64,000 bases of DNA, from the NCBI GenBank assembly GCA_036571765.1, contig BROE01000010.1, positions 11,213,240-11,277,239 of the forward strand. The letters are read 5' to 3'. This DNA comes from Plecoglossus altivelis (lineage: Eukaryota > Chordata > Actinopteri > Osmeriformes > Plecoglossidae). The notes beneath the pieces were generated by a model, which worked only from the letters and a program-made list of their open reading frames with translations, ran no database searches and had not been told where the DNA came from. Positions 12,500-25,800 of this stretch are shown here, piece by piece. Numbering within the stretch: position 1 is the stretch's first letter; each line of letters begins with the position of its first letter. The translations under genes and the position numbers were made by a program.

Positions 12500-12614
12500 T
12501 CCAGATCAACATACTAGCATGTTTTTGTGCTTCTATCAAATATATGGAAGAGATGACTGACATTTAAGACCATGAAGAACATTTCTCAATGGACTAATAA
12601 TGATGTTTTACAAC

Positions 12615-12620
12615 TTTATT
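12615..12620 (-). terminator. poly(A) signal of alg11
   Basis: TTTATT on the + strand reads AATAAA on the - strand, about 215 bases after the alg11 stop codon at 12836-12838. Confidence 0.6.
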
Positions 12621-12835
12621 GTGTATAAAAATACATTACATTACATACTGACATTATGATAGAGCATTATTTGACATTCTAAACAATTACATCCAAGGGC
12701 GTTATCGTTTTCTGTGTACAGGACATTCAGGACAAGAACAGGTAGGAATTCTTCAACGAAAACAAAACGATTCATTTTCCCGATCTCCCTCCCTAAAGGA
12801 GATCTGATCAATACTGGCCATTTCGTTTGCATCCG

Positions 12836-14922
12836 TTACCGCGCCTGATGTAGGCCCATTAGAGGTTCCATGGCGGCCAGGAAGCAGGCGTCAAACTCCT
12901 GCTCAGAGAAGCGACCGACAGACTGGCGTGCGTTACGGCGGATCTCCAGGCGAGACGTCGAGCTCATTCCCAGGATCGTCGCCATGGCGTCCGCGTAGCT
13001 GGCCTCGTCGTCGGCCAGGAAGCCTGTTGGTCCGCCTTCGTGAGGCACCACGATGTCCAGCTTGGGACCTCCAGACTTGTGTGCTAGGATGACTGTGCCT
13101 GCTGCCATGCACTCCACAACACCTAGGGAGAGAGGAGAGGACGCACAAGGTAAGATTACTGACACTAAGCACGTGAAGATTCAGCAATATAAAGTGTTTG
13201 TGACCCTGTGTGGGATCCATTTGAAGTTTAATCAGAAATGGGCATCATAGAAGTCAGGTCTCTTCACCTATGCCAAAGTGTTCGTTCCACATGGTGTGCA
13301 GACCAATGGTGGCCTCCCCCAACTCTCTCTTCAGCTCCTCAAAGGGAATGTTCAGTTTGAACTCCACCTTGTCTGCAATGCCCAACTCCTGACACAGCCC
13401 CCTCAGCATCAGCACCCTATCCTCATCCTCCTGGTTCCGACAGCCACCAATCAGAACCAGCCTCAGCGCCTCCTGCCCCCCAGGCACCGTCCTCCTTTTT
13501 TCCAGGAGTTTCCTATAAGCCCGGATCTGCAACTTATGGTCCTTCTCCGGACGGAACTGTCCAATAGAAACGATGGAGTGCGACTTCCTGTCTCCTTCCT
13601 CCTCCAGTGGGACGTCGAGGAAGGCTTGGACGTCACAGGGAGGGTAAACCACGCTGGTGCGGTTGGGGGCGCGCCATAGGGCCAGGATGTGATCCAAAGT
13701 CCAGCTGGAGTTGACCATGACCACGTCACTGCAGGAGCCAGCCATGCCGTAGAGAAGGGCGAACAGGCAGTAGTACACTACCTTGACTGCACTCAGGAAC
13801 AGGTTGTTAGAGATGAAATCGGCGTTGTTGAACCTGAAGGCGGCATTGAGGAAGGGTTACGGAACAGTGACAATCGACAGAGAGGAAGATTTCTAATCAT
13901 GTCAGGTGACTAAAATCAATAGTTACGTTCGTAGGAGCAGGTCAGTTCCACTGACCTGATCAGTAAATTCAAGTAGACTAATGATTAACAGTAACAGATA
14001 TTCTAGTCCTGTATCATGTTCTGCCTAGTTGCTGGGTTCCAGATATGGAGATCGTGTCCATGTTTACCTGGGGTTCCGCTCCTGCACCACAGACAGCATG
14101 TCTGTGCTGATAGTGGGATAGTGCACATAGCTGGCCACTCTGCAACCTCCAAGGTAGCGGAACAGGGGCAAAGTGAAGGCGTAGCCCATGGAGTCTATGT
14201 AGAGGTCAGGGACAGACTCTGTGAGGGCCTCCCAGCCCAGGAAGATGGAGCCCACGCTCTGGCCAAGCAGGGTGAAATGAGGGAAGAGGCTGGCCTCCAC
14301 AAGCAGACGGTGCCTCAGGTAAACAAAGTGGACGGGCCGTGGAAGCTGGATGTTGAAGCGCCGATTGGCTCCATCCAGAATGTCGTGGCCGGACACGCCC
14401 TGGTCGCCCGTGTATACCACAAAGGACAGGTCTGGATACCTAGGGCATGGCCATACAATAGATTTGATAACCCATAGTATCAATGAGTATTTATTACACA
14501 GAGTAACATTGTCCAATTCCAAGCCTTGAGACAGCAAAGACTTAACTTGTTGTAATTGGACGTTTTCATTCTATAGCAAAAGACTTTACCTATTCTGCAG
14601 AGCTCTTAGGGCGCACCAGAGGACTCTCTCGCCGCCGCCGCCAGCGTTGCAGTAAGGGTGGAAGAAAGCCACCGTAGGCCGTCCATCGCGTGCTATCCTT
14701 GCGTTCCTGTTGGCCTGCAGCCAGAAGCGCACACCGACGACGAGTAGAACCAGTACCGCCGTCAAAAGCACGCACAGAAACAATAGCGGAAGCAGCAATG
14801 ACCACAATAACCTGGGCAATGAAAATGAAACGTGACATATTACACAGCGTACTTAACTGTACTGACAACCAACCAGCTAGTTTGATATCTTACATGTAGC
14901 CCCAAAAAAGCGCTTCGATCAT
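12836..14922 (-). CDS. alg11: GDP-Man:Man3GlcNAc2-PP-dolichol alpha-1,2-mannosyltransferase (ALG11)
   Basis: ER membrane glycosyltransferase that adds the fourth and fifth mannoses to the lipid-linked oligosaccharide on the cytosolic face, for N-glycosylation. Exons on the - strand: 14922-14894, 14811-14590, 14439-14068, 13833-13268, 13122-12836. Phases close to 491 aa; from memory the human protein is 492. Visible: an N-terminal membrane anchor (leucine/valine-rich, residues about 11-35), FFHPYCNAGGGGERVLWCAL, GQSVGSIFLGWEAL, YVHYPTISTDMLSVV, SSWTLDHI, GQFRPEKDH, IGGCRN, and the GT-B donor-site region EATIGLHTMWNEHFGIG with GVVECMAAGT. The first exon is only 29 bases (MIEALFWGY plus two bases) and was placed because it gives a good donor and the correct phase into exon 2. 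The rest of the protein does not depend on it. Confidence 0.95.
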
Positions 14923-15479
14923 AGACTGGTCTAAACACATAGGTAGCTAGTTACGTTGGCTAACTCATCCTTAGTAGAATAGATTAAACAAGCTTTGGTA
15001 GGGAACATGAATACACATCAAAAAGACTGTTTACATCATAGTTCATACAGACAGTGACACTGCTATGCTCGTATCATAACCGGTCAACTATTACCTTGTT
15101 ATTTCACATAAGCAGAAAGCCAAATGGTCATGGCCAGACATTTTGACAGCCATAACAACCAAACATAACCTATGAACTGTTCTTCTTCTGCGCCGGATCT
15201 GTTTTGTTGTTCTGCAGCGCCACCTAGTGTAAAAATAATGGAGCAAAAAAGACCTTTATGAAGCTGGGCGCTTTCTCTGACTGACTCTTCACTTCCAATT
15301 CCTAATAGGGACTCATTTTTGTCCTCTCTTGAATTAGACATATAACAGCAAAGACGGTCTATAGTTTCTCCTAAAAAAATTAACTTTTAACTTTAAGTAA
15401 ACAAGGCTACCTAAATAAACACAGCCATGTCCCTCCCCCAGATTTTCAACCCCTTGCACAAGTTTTGAACACTCTAATC
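14923..15479. promoter_or_regulatory. shared intergenic/divergent promoter region of alg11 and cpb2
   Basis: About 560 bases separate the alg11 start (- strand) from the cpb2 start (+ strand), so both promoters must lie here or in the first introns. No TATA box or repeat is obvious, and no coding exon was seen. Confidence 0.4.
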
Positions 15480-17035
15480 ATGAGGGCTATTCTTATGGTG
15501 GTTGTTTTTATGAACTTTGGCATTTTCTTTAGGACAGGGAATTGCTCGTCTACACAGTAAGTAACTACAGTGAATGTCTCTGTAACTACTATTGTACCAA
15601 GGAGGAGGAAGCGCAAATAAAGAAAATATAATTTACAATATGGAAGACATGTCATTGGGCTACAGTGCAAATGTAGGCCCATTTAAGCTGCCAAAACATT
15701 TTTCACAATGGTGCCTAAAATCGTTGAGTTATAGCCCACTGATGTGTTGTTGGTGATTCACACGGTTATATTTCACAGTGACCAGGTTCTCTCAATAACA
15801 GTCTCAACACAAGAGCAAGCAGATGTTGTAAAGAATATATCCAGCCAATATGAGGTATTTGTATGGTACAATAGTTGAAACAAAAGTTACAGCCTCATTT
15901 ACATTTGATTACCTTTAAAGTTAACCCATGTGCTGGAGGTTTGTTCATTGTTGTGAATTGAGTTGTAGTCTTCCTTGAATCGATGACATCCATTCGTTTA
16001 TACTTCGTGTTGTGTGAAACTCTAGACAGTGCTGTGGCAACCTGCGTCACCGCTGTACATCAAGGCAGACAGCGATGTCCACCTGTTCGTCCCTGCAAAT
16101 TCCTCTGGGATTGTACAAGACCTTCTCCGGAGACACCATATAGCACACACGTATGTGAGCGTATGCAATAATGTTGCATCATCTCGAATGAGAAATGATT
16201 TGCAGTCGTTTGCATGATATGAAACGCACACTCACTTTTCTGGTATGCTACTAAGTTCCGTTTAAAAAAAAAATCTTTTAGAGCATTGCTGACCAACACA
16301 GAGGAACTGATAGAGATGCAAACCAAGAATGACTCAACGGACCCACGTAGCATCTGGTCGTATTATGAGAAATACCATTCTCTGGAAGATGTACGGTTCC
16401 AAACACAGTATGAGTTGACAGTCTTGGATTAAGATATGAACTGTGTGGATGACCAAAGTTGTGACCATGCTTTATCCCGTTTAGATCTATCACTGGATAA
16501 ACAAGACCACCCAGGAACACCCGGACATGGTCAAAGCTATACTGATTGGGTCGTCATATGAAAAAAGACCACTCTATGTCCTCAAGGTGCACTGGTGATG
16601 TTGGCGGCTAATGTCTGTATATGTTGGACTGCGTGTGCTGTAATAGCATAATGAACATCATCATCTTTTTTTTAAATTGTTGATTGACTTCTGTTCAGTT
16701 GTCAGGAGAGGAGAAAGCTGGAAAGAAAGCAATGTGGATCGACTGTGGCATCCATGCTAGAGAGTGGATTTCCCCCTCCTTCTCCTGGTTTGCAGATAGC
16801 AGTACACTCATGCCCCCTTAAACGAAAAGCAACAAACACTTGGCCATCCCGAATATCAGTAACTTTCGTTGAGAGCCCCTCAACAGTCGTTGGATTATTA
16901 CGAGCAGAATCCAGACATGACCCAAATGTTAAATACTCTGGACATCTATATCCTCCCTGTGATGAACCCTGATGGATACAAATACACTTGGACCACGGTA
17001 GGTAATGCAAGAAGAGAGAGAGAGAAGAGTGTGTG

Positions 17036-17074
<39 letters not shown>

Positions 17075-18123
17075 CGTGCGTGCGTGTGCGTCATAGTGGT
17101 GAAAACTTCAAAGCACATCATCCTATGAGTACAGTACAGTTCATGTTAGCGATGCCAGAGATATTCGTCAAAATATTCGACACTATAAAAGGAGATGTCG
17201 TCTCGCCTTCGCAAATGTTCCCCCTCCTAGTCCAACCAGAACCGAATGTGGAGGAAGAATCGCTCCTCGAGCAAAGACAGTAACTGCATTGGAACTGACC
17301 TCAATAGGAACTTTGATGCCAACTGGTGCAGTGAGTCGACATTTTAGCGGAGCTGAAGGAGGCTAATCCAAACTACATCCCCCCCAAGGCCTCTTTGAAC
17401 CTATGCATCATTTATCATTATTCCTATAAAAAGCTCTTTTCACCTGTCTCCCTCCAGCTGAAGGTGCCTCTAACCAACCTTGCGATGAGACCTACTGCGG
17501 ACAGTTTCCTGAGTCAGAGCCAGAGACACAGGCTGTGGCCAACTTCCTGCGAAGCCACAAGGAGTCGGTGAAGCTCTACTTCACCATTCACTCCTACTCT
17601 CAGATGTTGCTCTTCCCATATTCCTGCTCTTACAACGAGGCTCACAACCATGACGAGCTGGTAAGTGGTCATGGGGAAATACACGGACGGTGAGGGATCT
17701 CGTTTGATCGGCAGGATCCTAAATCAGGATCCACTCATTGCTGCATCCCTTCTCCACAGCTTCAGTTTACCAGGGAGGCTGCTATGAAAATCAAAAGATA
17801 CTACAGGAACAACTACAGATATGGCCCAGGAGCCAAAACCATATGTGAGTTTCTCTTTGAAGAGAAGAATGCACCACACATACCCCTCTAGAAAGGAACA
17901 GCAAGCCGATGCTACTGACAAATGTTTCGTTCCAGACCTGGCCCCTGGCGGCTCTGATGACTGGGCTCACAAGCTGGGCATCAGCTACTCTTTCACCTTT
18001 GAGCTGCAGGACAAAGGGCGTTATGGATTCCTACTACCACCGTCACTTATCTCTAAGGCCTGCAATGAAGCCCTTCTAGGGATAAAGAGTATTACAAATG
18101 GTGTCATGAAGAAGATACAATGA
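15480..18123 (+). CDS. cpb2: carboxypeptidase B2-like (TAFI-like) zinc carboxypeptidase
   Basis: M14A metallocarboxypeptidase with signal peptide and propeptide; family members remove C-terminal Lys/Arg, and CPB2 acts on fibrin in plasma. Exons: 15480-15556, 15779-15854, 16026-16150, 16282-16390, 16485-16586, 16699-16801, 16876-16997, 17240-17330, 17458-17660, 17760-17844, 17936-18123; 426 aa, against 423 in human from memory. Zinc ligands sit in HAREW and in the His of TIHSYSQ. The substrate Arg is in DLNRNF, the Tyr in TIYLAPGG, and the catalytic Glu in FTFELQDKGRYGF. The Asp of GGSDDW marks B-type (basic residue) specificity. The LYVLKLSGEEKAGKKAMWID region resembles CPB2 more than pancreatic CPB1. 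The exon 6/exon 7 junction is doubtful: the best in-phase splice gives an atypical SWFADSTPQQSLDYY. Conserved synteny with alg11 supports CPB2. Confidence 0.85.
17022..17092 (+). repeat. GA and TG/CG microsatellite in a cpb2 intron
   Basis: A GAGA tract followed by a TG run and CGTG repeats, between the cpb2 exons ending 16997 and starting 17240. Confidence 0.8.
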
Positions 18124-18246
18124 AGTCAACAATGTCTGTATGAGTCTCAGAAAGTCAGCTGGGTGTTTTGCTTGAGCAAATCACAGTCTTTGGATGGATT
18201 GCCACCATGTAGAAACTATCCTTCATTTTTAATGTAAGCAGACATG

Positions 18247-18252
18247 AATAAA
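18247..18252 (+). terminator. poly(A) signal of cpb2
   Basis: AATAAA 124 bases after the cpb2 stop codon at 18121-18123. Confidence 0.65.
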
Positions 18253-18479
18253 GACAGCTTTTCAACTAGGATTCAGGTTCAGAGTAGGCTACATTTTCTT
18301 GCTCATTAGGATGCCATAATGAAAAATATTTGAAGAGTCCTGAATGAAAACTATCAACCACAGGCAATGTGAATATAACTAAAATATAAATAGTTAAATC
18401 AATATAAAAACCGAAATCGGCAAGAGCGGGATAATTCGAAGAATCGCATAGAACAGACAAACCTCCAAACAACTTAACA

Positions 18480-19540
18480 ATTGTGCAAACACTGCATTCT
18501 ACTGTTATTTCGACCATAATCAAGTACATACAAAGTTTATGCCTAACTTTGAGAAAATGGTCTTGAAATTGAGATCCTTAAAAGGAAGATAAAGAATTGA
18601 GGTAAGGATAAGACTAAATTGTCTAGTACAAGTGGGGTGATTTCTGAGTTTGTTCCGTTATTTGTTCTGAGAAGAGACTAACTTCCATGTATTTGCTACC
18701 GACATGAGACGCTTTTCAGGGTGAAGAAATATTTTCAGAGTGAGAAATATTCTAAAATAGACCTGCGTGAAAACTATGAAATAGATCGTACAATTGTTTG
18801 ACAGTGGCGTAATATCTTCAACGTGACTTGATGTTTCCAATCAGACGGCAGAAACATAAACCGTTGTGTCGACCAAACCAGATGGATTACTAGCCAAATG
18901 GAAATGGTCTTCCGTTTTCGAACTAATGGCAACGCATTTTATAATTTAACAGATTATTTTGGCTCATTTAGACCAGAAAGTTAATACCGGTATATAAACT
19001 TCATATATTATTATTCATAGACATATATAAAGAATACTATATGAATCTTACGTATTAATTATTAACAATACATAATTTACTATAGATATATACACATGTA
19101 TAATACATATATATATACATATATTTAAACTAAATCCATCTGTAATATATATATATATATATACATATATATATACATATATATTACAGATGGGTTTGGT
19201 TTCCAGGTCACGGTCCTGACAAGTTTTTTACAGTCTATGATCAGAATTGTCATAGACGGCTGTGATGTCATAAATCAAAAATGTTTTGGAACGTTATATC
19301 GTGCCAACACATTACGGTCTAGTGTTATTTCGACAAGAATCAAGTGCATACACTTTAGGCCTACTTTTAAGAAAACGGTCTTTTTACTATTGTAATAATT
19401 ACCAGGAAGATGAAAGTCTTGCGGTAAGGATAAGACGAGAAGTATTACAAGCGAGATGGTTTCTGTATGTTTTTTTAACGTTATTTGTAAGGAGAAGAAA
19501 CTGACTTTCATGTATTTACTACCAACAGAAAACACGTATG
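18480..19540 (+). repeat. diverged direct duplication flanking a TA-rich palindrome
   Basis: Segment 18480-18720 is a diverged copy of 19300-19535. Shared words in the same order include TGTTATTTCGAC, AATCAAGT.CATAC, GGTAAGGATAAGAC, CGTTATTTGT, ACTTTCATGTATTT-like and GCTACC/ACTACC. Between them lies an AT-rich tract with a perfect inverted repeat (CCATCTGTAATATATA at about 19137 and its complement ending at about 19194) around TA repeats. No gene was found from 18124 to 19800. Confidence 0.6.
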
Positions 19541-19825
19541 TATACGCAAAACCATCCAAATGTATTGAAATAATACTAAATAAAGACGTTAGCTATTGTA
19601 TCAACTGTTCTAAATCAAAGCTGATAATTGTGGATGCAGACTAACTTAGTAGTACAACTTCAACCGATTGGGGTGAATTGCCGATAACGGCAACTTTGTT
19701 TCTCGCCTGCAACCTCCCGCATGATAAAGTTACCAGTGTTATTATTGTCGCCAAATAACATTCATTTTGTGATGACTTTCCAAATGTATCTTGTTTCTTT
19801 ACAGAGGAGGAACGGCTTGACAAAC

Positions 19826-22800
19826 ATGCCAAGGAAGATGTGAGTACTTTGAGCATACAAAACATATCTATGATGTTGTAGATTCATACAGATTTGAGAC
19901 TTCACCAATCCTTTCTAGTTAGGATGTTGCAAAGGTGGTTGCCTCCATAATCATGTGAATGAGCTTGTCTGTCTGATATGTCTGTTGTCAACACAGAGAG
20001 AAGGTGACTCTCTATCCATGGGAGTTTCCCAAAGCTCTCTTTGGAAAGAAGGGGCGTCGAAAGTAAGTACCCACTAAGCCCAAGTTGAATGTTGAAGTTA
20101 AAAGTATGTCAGGTTTTATAGTTGGCACTATCCTAAGGATTTCCAGTTAGTATCCTACTTCACTGTAGCTGTACAGTTTAGATGTCTGAAAAGAAGACTG
20201 GACAGTTTGATATGTGTGAGTGTGTGTCTCCCACCACAGTTCTGGAGGATACTTCAGACCAGGCACCTATGGAGGACTTCCTTTAGACATGACACTTCTT
20301 AGCAAACGGTGAGACGGTGTTCCCTAAACAAGAAGGTTGGAATGATCAAACTCAAGTGTTCGTTAGTGTGGAAAGAGAGTGTTTAAACACAAAGTTAAAC
20401 CGTGATGTACTGTTCGGACTGTTGGGTTTCAGAATGTGAATATGATCGTATGCTTTCCTTGGACGTGTATTTGATGTGACGTGTCCATTTTACCGCAGAG
20501 GAAAGAATTTCTCTTTAGGAACTATCACCCTGGGGCTAAGTGGCTCCGAGAGTTCCTCTGATGAGTACTTCTCTGATGGAGAGATATGTCCCTATAACAT
20601 GGCTGCAGCCATGGGAAGGAGCCCTCAAGTTAACATGCAAGTCTCCTCTTCACTACCACGCACCAAGTAAACAATACGTTCTCTACAAAAATACTGTCAA
20701 ATAATGTATGCATGCATTTTATTAGGAAGGACTGCTTGACATGTCTGTCGATTCACCTATAAGAATGTTTAACGTATTGTAATTGTTCTCCTTCAGCCCC
20801 CATCCCAAAAAGAAGCCTTCCACATTTGTTCTTGAAAAGCCGCCGGCTTCCACGGACGATGTTGGTCGAGCTGGACCAGATGCCAGGACAAATGCGGCCA
20901 TCCAGAGAGAGTTGCTGGAGCGCCGAGAGCGAGACCGCCAGAGAGAGCGGCAGGTTCGTCTGTGGGTGGACAGGGAGAAGCTGCAGAGGGAGGCCAGGGA
21001 GGCAAGAGTGAAGGAGCTGGAGAACCAGGTGGAGGAACTGGAGACCACCGTCGAAGAACTCCAACAAGAAAACCGCTCACTCAAAAGAAGGCTTGACAAG
21101 TACAAACGGGTAAAAACTCAGAACGTCGCACTCTTTCAGCAGTCTTTCAGCACATACCCAATATAATACCCCTCTGCTGGTGCTCTAGCAGAGTTGCTGC
21201 AGTAGTTAATCGGGGGTGTTAACACAAGGTTCTGTTATCCATACTGGAAACCTGTTAGACAGGATCAATTAGGCGGTAGTAGTTTATCTCATTAGCAGAA
21301 TATTCAAACTATACCACAGCTGTGGATGTTTTAAGGATGGGGGATAATAGCCCTTTCATACTGACATCAAATTATGTTTAACAACCTTGGTAGGTTACAA
21401 GGGATATTTTCAAGAAGTGTCAGACTGTTCACCATTTGAATGTGAAAGGTTACTGCGTGCGCCTTATTTAGTAGGAGCTGCATAGTGACCCATCTTTTTG
21501 AGACTCTGTTGACAAAAGCACATTTGATTCACTTCCAAAACGGAGTTAACATTGATGTTCTTCTATGCTAGTTGCTTCTATTCTATTAGTTCATTAAACG
21601 TCATCAAATTAGCTTGCAGAAACACATAGAAGAACTGTTGATGGGAAGCCAGATGAGGATGGAAATATTGCACAGAGGAAACTTGGGGAAGAGAACGAGA
21701 GACAGAGAGAGGCTGACAGACAGCAAGAGTGCAAGAGACAAAAGGAGGAGGTAGAGAGACAGAGAAATCTGGAAAGAGAGAGAGAGGAGACTAGACAAAG
21801 GGAGGACCTGCAGAAAGAAGTTGAAAGACTTAGAGAGAATGAGAGACAGAAAGAGGCTGACAGACAGCAAGAGCAGAAGAGACAAAAAGACGAGCTAGAG
21901 AGACAGAGAGATCTGGAAAGAGAGAGAGAACTAGACAAAGGGAGGACCTGCAGAAAGAAGTTGAAAGACTTCGAGAGAATGAGAGACAAAGACTGACAGA
22001 AGGTCAGCAAGAAAAGAGACAGAGAGAACTGGAAAAAGACAGGGAAGAAGCCAAACAAAAAGAGCATCTTAAGAAGGAAATTGAAAGACGTGAGATTTCA
22101 GGACAAAGTGAGATTGAAAGTCGTCAGGCAAATGAGAGACGAGAGGAAATAAGACAAAAAGAGTTGGACAAAACCAGAGAGGAGGTGAGAGAAAAAGAGG
22201 CACTTAAGAGGGAACTTGAAAAAGAGACAGAGACAGAAATTCAGCACCAACAGAAGAGAGAAGAGGAGGAAAAAGAACAGAAAAAGATGGAGCAAAAAAT
22301 AGAGGCAGCAACACAGAATGAATACAGGCAAAGGAATTTTGAGAGATGTGAAGAGAATGCAAGACAAAGAGAGACCGAGATGAAGGAAGAACAGCTGAAG
22401 AGAGAGAGGAAAGAGAAGAGACAGAAAGAAAGGCAGAGAGCAAAGGAGGCTGCCAGACAAATGGGACTGCAACAAAGAAGTGAAAGGACTTAGAGATAAC
22501 AGAGACCAGAGAAGGCGACAGACAGCAAGAGCAGTAATGAGACAAAAGGAGAGAAGAGAGACAGAGAAAACTGGAAAGAGAGAGAGAGGAGACTAGACAA
22601 AGGGAGGACCTGCAGAAAGAAGTTGAAAGACTTCGAGAGAATGAGAGACAAAGACTGACAGAAGGTCAACAAGAAAAGGACAGACTTAAGGAGGCAGAGA
22701 GACAGAGAGAACTGGAAAGAGAGAGAGAGGAGACTAGACAAAGGGAGGACCTGCAGAAAGAAGTTGAAAGACTTAGAGAGAATGAGAGACAGAAAGAGGC

Positions 22801-25800
22801 TGACAGACAGCAAGAGCAGAAAAGACAAAAGGAGGCAGAGAGACAAAGAGAACTGGGAAAAGACAGGGAAGAAGCCAAACAAAAAGAGCATCTTAAGAAG
22901 GAAATTGAAAGACGTGAGATTTCAGGACAAAGTCAGATTGAAAGTTGTCAGGAAAAAGAGAGACCAGAGGAAATAAGACAAAAAGAGTTGGACAAATCAG
23001 TGAGTTTGAGGAAAAGAGAGACCACTTTAAGAGGGCGTACTGTGACAAAGAGGACGAGACAGAATCAGCCACCAACAGGGAAGAGAGAAGAGAGAAATAA
23101 AGAACAGAAAAAGATGTGAGCAAAAATTGACGGCGAAACAAGGAGAAGAACGCTGAAGAGGTGAGAGTAAGAGGAAGAGAAAGGCAGAAAGAAAGGCAGA
23201 GAGCAAAGGAGGAGGCCAGACAAAGGGAGGAGCTGCAAAAAGAAGTTGAAAGACTTCAAGAGAATGAGAGACAGAAAGAGGCTGACAGACAGCAACAAGA
23301 GGAGAATGAGAAAGGAGGGAAAAGAGACAAAAAGATTTGGAAAAACCAGAGAGGAGGTGCGAGAAAAAGAGGCACTTAGAGGGAAAACTGAAAAATGACG
23401 AGACAGAATTCAGCATAAACAGAAAGAGAGAAGAGGGCAAAGAACAGAAACTATTGGAGCAAAATTAGGAGGCAGAACAGAACGAAGACAGATAGAAGGA
23501 TAATCGGAGATGTGAAAAAAGCGAATACAGACAAAGGGAAGACTGAGACGAGATAAAGGAAGAACAGCTGAAGAGAGAGAGGACAAAGAAGAGACAGAAA
23601 GAAATGCAGAGAGAAAAGGAGGTGGCCAGACAAAGACAGGTGCTGCAAAAAGAAATTGAAAGATTTCAAGAGAATGAGAGACAAACACTGACAGAAAGTC
23701 AGCAAGAAAAGGACAGACTTAAGGAGGAAGAGAGACAGAAGGATTTGAGAAAGAAAGGGAATGAGCAAAAAAAGGCATCTATCAGAAGGAAATTGAAGAC
23801 GTGAGCTTTCAGGACAAAAGTGAGATTGAAAGTCGTTCAGGGACGAAACAATATGAGGAGACGAGAGGAAAAGAACAAAAGAAGAGTTGGACACAGAGGG
23901 AAGACAGGTTGAGAGGAAAATGAAGAGGGGCACTTAAGGGGAACTTGGAAAAAAATGAAGAGAGACAGGGAACTTCAGCTACAAAGAAGGCTAAGAAGAG
24001 AAGAGGAACAAGAAACTATGGAGGCGAAAATTACGGCAGCAGACAGAAGAAGACACGAAGGATAGAGAGATGTGAAGCGAATACAAGACAAAGAGAGACA
24101 CAAGGAGATGGATGGAGACACGCAGAAAAGAGAGAGGAAAGAGAAGAGACAGAAAGAAAGGCAGAGAGCAAGAGAGGCAGAAAGAGAGCTGAAAAGAGAA
24201 GGAAAAGACTTCAAGAGAACGAGAGACAGAAAGAGGCTGACAGACAGCAAGAGCAGAAGAGACAAAAGGAGGAGGCAGAGAGACAGAGAGAACTGGAAAA
24301 AGACAGGGAAGAAGCCAAACAAAAAGAGCATCTTAAGAAGGAAATTGAAAGACTTGAAATTTCAGGACAAAGTGAGATTGAAAGTTGTGAAGAAAATGAG
24401 AGACCAGAGGAAAAGACACAAAAAGAGTTGGACAAAACAAACATGAGCGATGGAAAAGAAATGAAACAAACTGAGAATGAGATGGAGCAGGAAAGACAAC
24501 GGCTGGAGACTGAAAGACAAGACGAGGAGTTAAAAAAGAGGGAGATGGAATTACAAATGGAGCACAGGAGGCAAAGAGAGGAGAAGAGGAAAGCTATGGA
24601 GCTGAGATGGAGACAAAAAGGAGACAGGAGATGGAAAGAGAAAGAACTGAAGAGACAGAAAGAGCTCGAGAAACAAGCAGCGGAAGCAGCAAACCAGCCT
24701 GAGGAGAAAGGAGAAGAAGAGAAAGCGAGGGAGGAGGAAGAAAAAGAGAAGGAAAGACTAAGAGAGATGGATCGAGTACAGTTGACCAAGTTGCTCGACA
24801 TGAGAGAGAAATCTGCGGATGACTATTGGCTCCAAAAAGCATTTGACTTACAAATAGATTTAGTCAAGGATAGAGAGAGAATTATGAGAGAGGATGAGAA
24901 AATGAAAGAGTTAGAGAGGAGATGGGAGGAGGAAGACAGACAACGGAAGGCTTGCGAACAACCTTTCTTTGCAGAGGCACGTCAAATATGGGAAGAGAAT
25001 CAGCGACGGGCAGTCGTGAGGAAAAAGGAGAGAGAAGCTGAGAGACTCGCCAAGCTGAAGGGGCAGATGAAGATTCAAGAGGAGCAGAAACAGCAAATAC
25101 AAGTGCATGGAGAAATAAGGCCAAACATCGCAGAAGAGAAGGTAACAAAGGAGAGAGTCTGTGATAAGCCAAAGCAGCCAAAGAAGCAAGGGTCAGTGAA
25201 GGCGTCCAAAACGAAAGAGACAGAGAAGAAGGTGATTGTGGAGGAGCCAGAGACAAGTAAGACCATCCTAAAACTAGAAAAAACTGAAAAAAAGAAGAAA
25301 GGTGGCTTTTTCAAGAAGCTCGGGAAGTTATTTAAAAGAAAAGATCAGGCAAAAACACAGACGCTTATTCATGTACGAGCCTGTGAGGAAGAGTCAGAGG
25401 AAGAAGAGGCAGGGGAGGACGAGTCCGAGAGAGACGAGTCCGAGAGAGACGAGTCCGAGAGAGACGAGTCCGAGAGAGACGAGTCAGAGGAAGGCTCAGA
25501 TGATGAGTCAGATGAGGAGTCAGAGACAAGTAAGGACATTATAAAACTAGTTACCTCTTCCAGAGATTTGTATGTCAAGGTACTATACGCAATGTGATTC
25601 TAGTAAGACAGCCGGATATTCAACGACATAGGTGCAGTTGTGACACGCATTCAAGTCTTTCTTCTCTCTATGGCAATTTAAAAAAGCAAAGGATGTCTAA
25701 GTGCTACTTTTAGTGAAGTTGTATTGTGCAAAATCGTTGTGGTGTTTGATATTTGTGGTGTGTGTAAGTTATTCTGTGTACACTAGACCATATATCAATA

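Noticed and set aside
21604..24800. Several Leu/Ser/Phe-rich ORFs on the - strand that look like membrane proteins
   Set aside because: Complement of the purine-rich coiled-coil repeat, so CT-rich sequence reads as Leu/Ser/Phe.
25530..25597. Read-through of the coiled-coil large exon to a stop at 25597 (end VKVLYAM)
   Set aside because: The donor GTAAGG at 25530 joins in phase to a last exon carrying a related basic motif and followed by AATAAA, which is the better model. Read-through could be a minor isoform.
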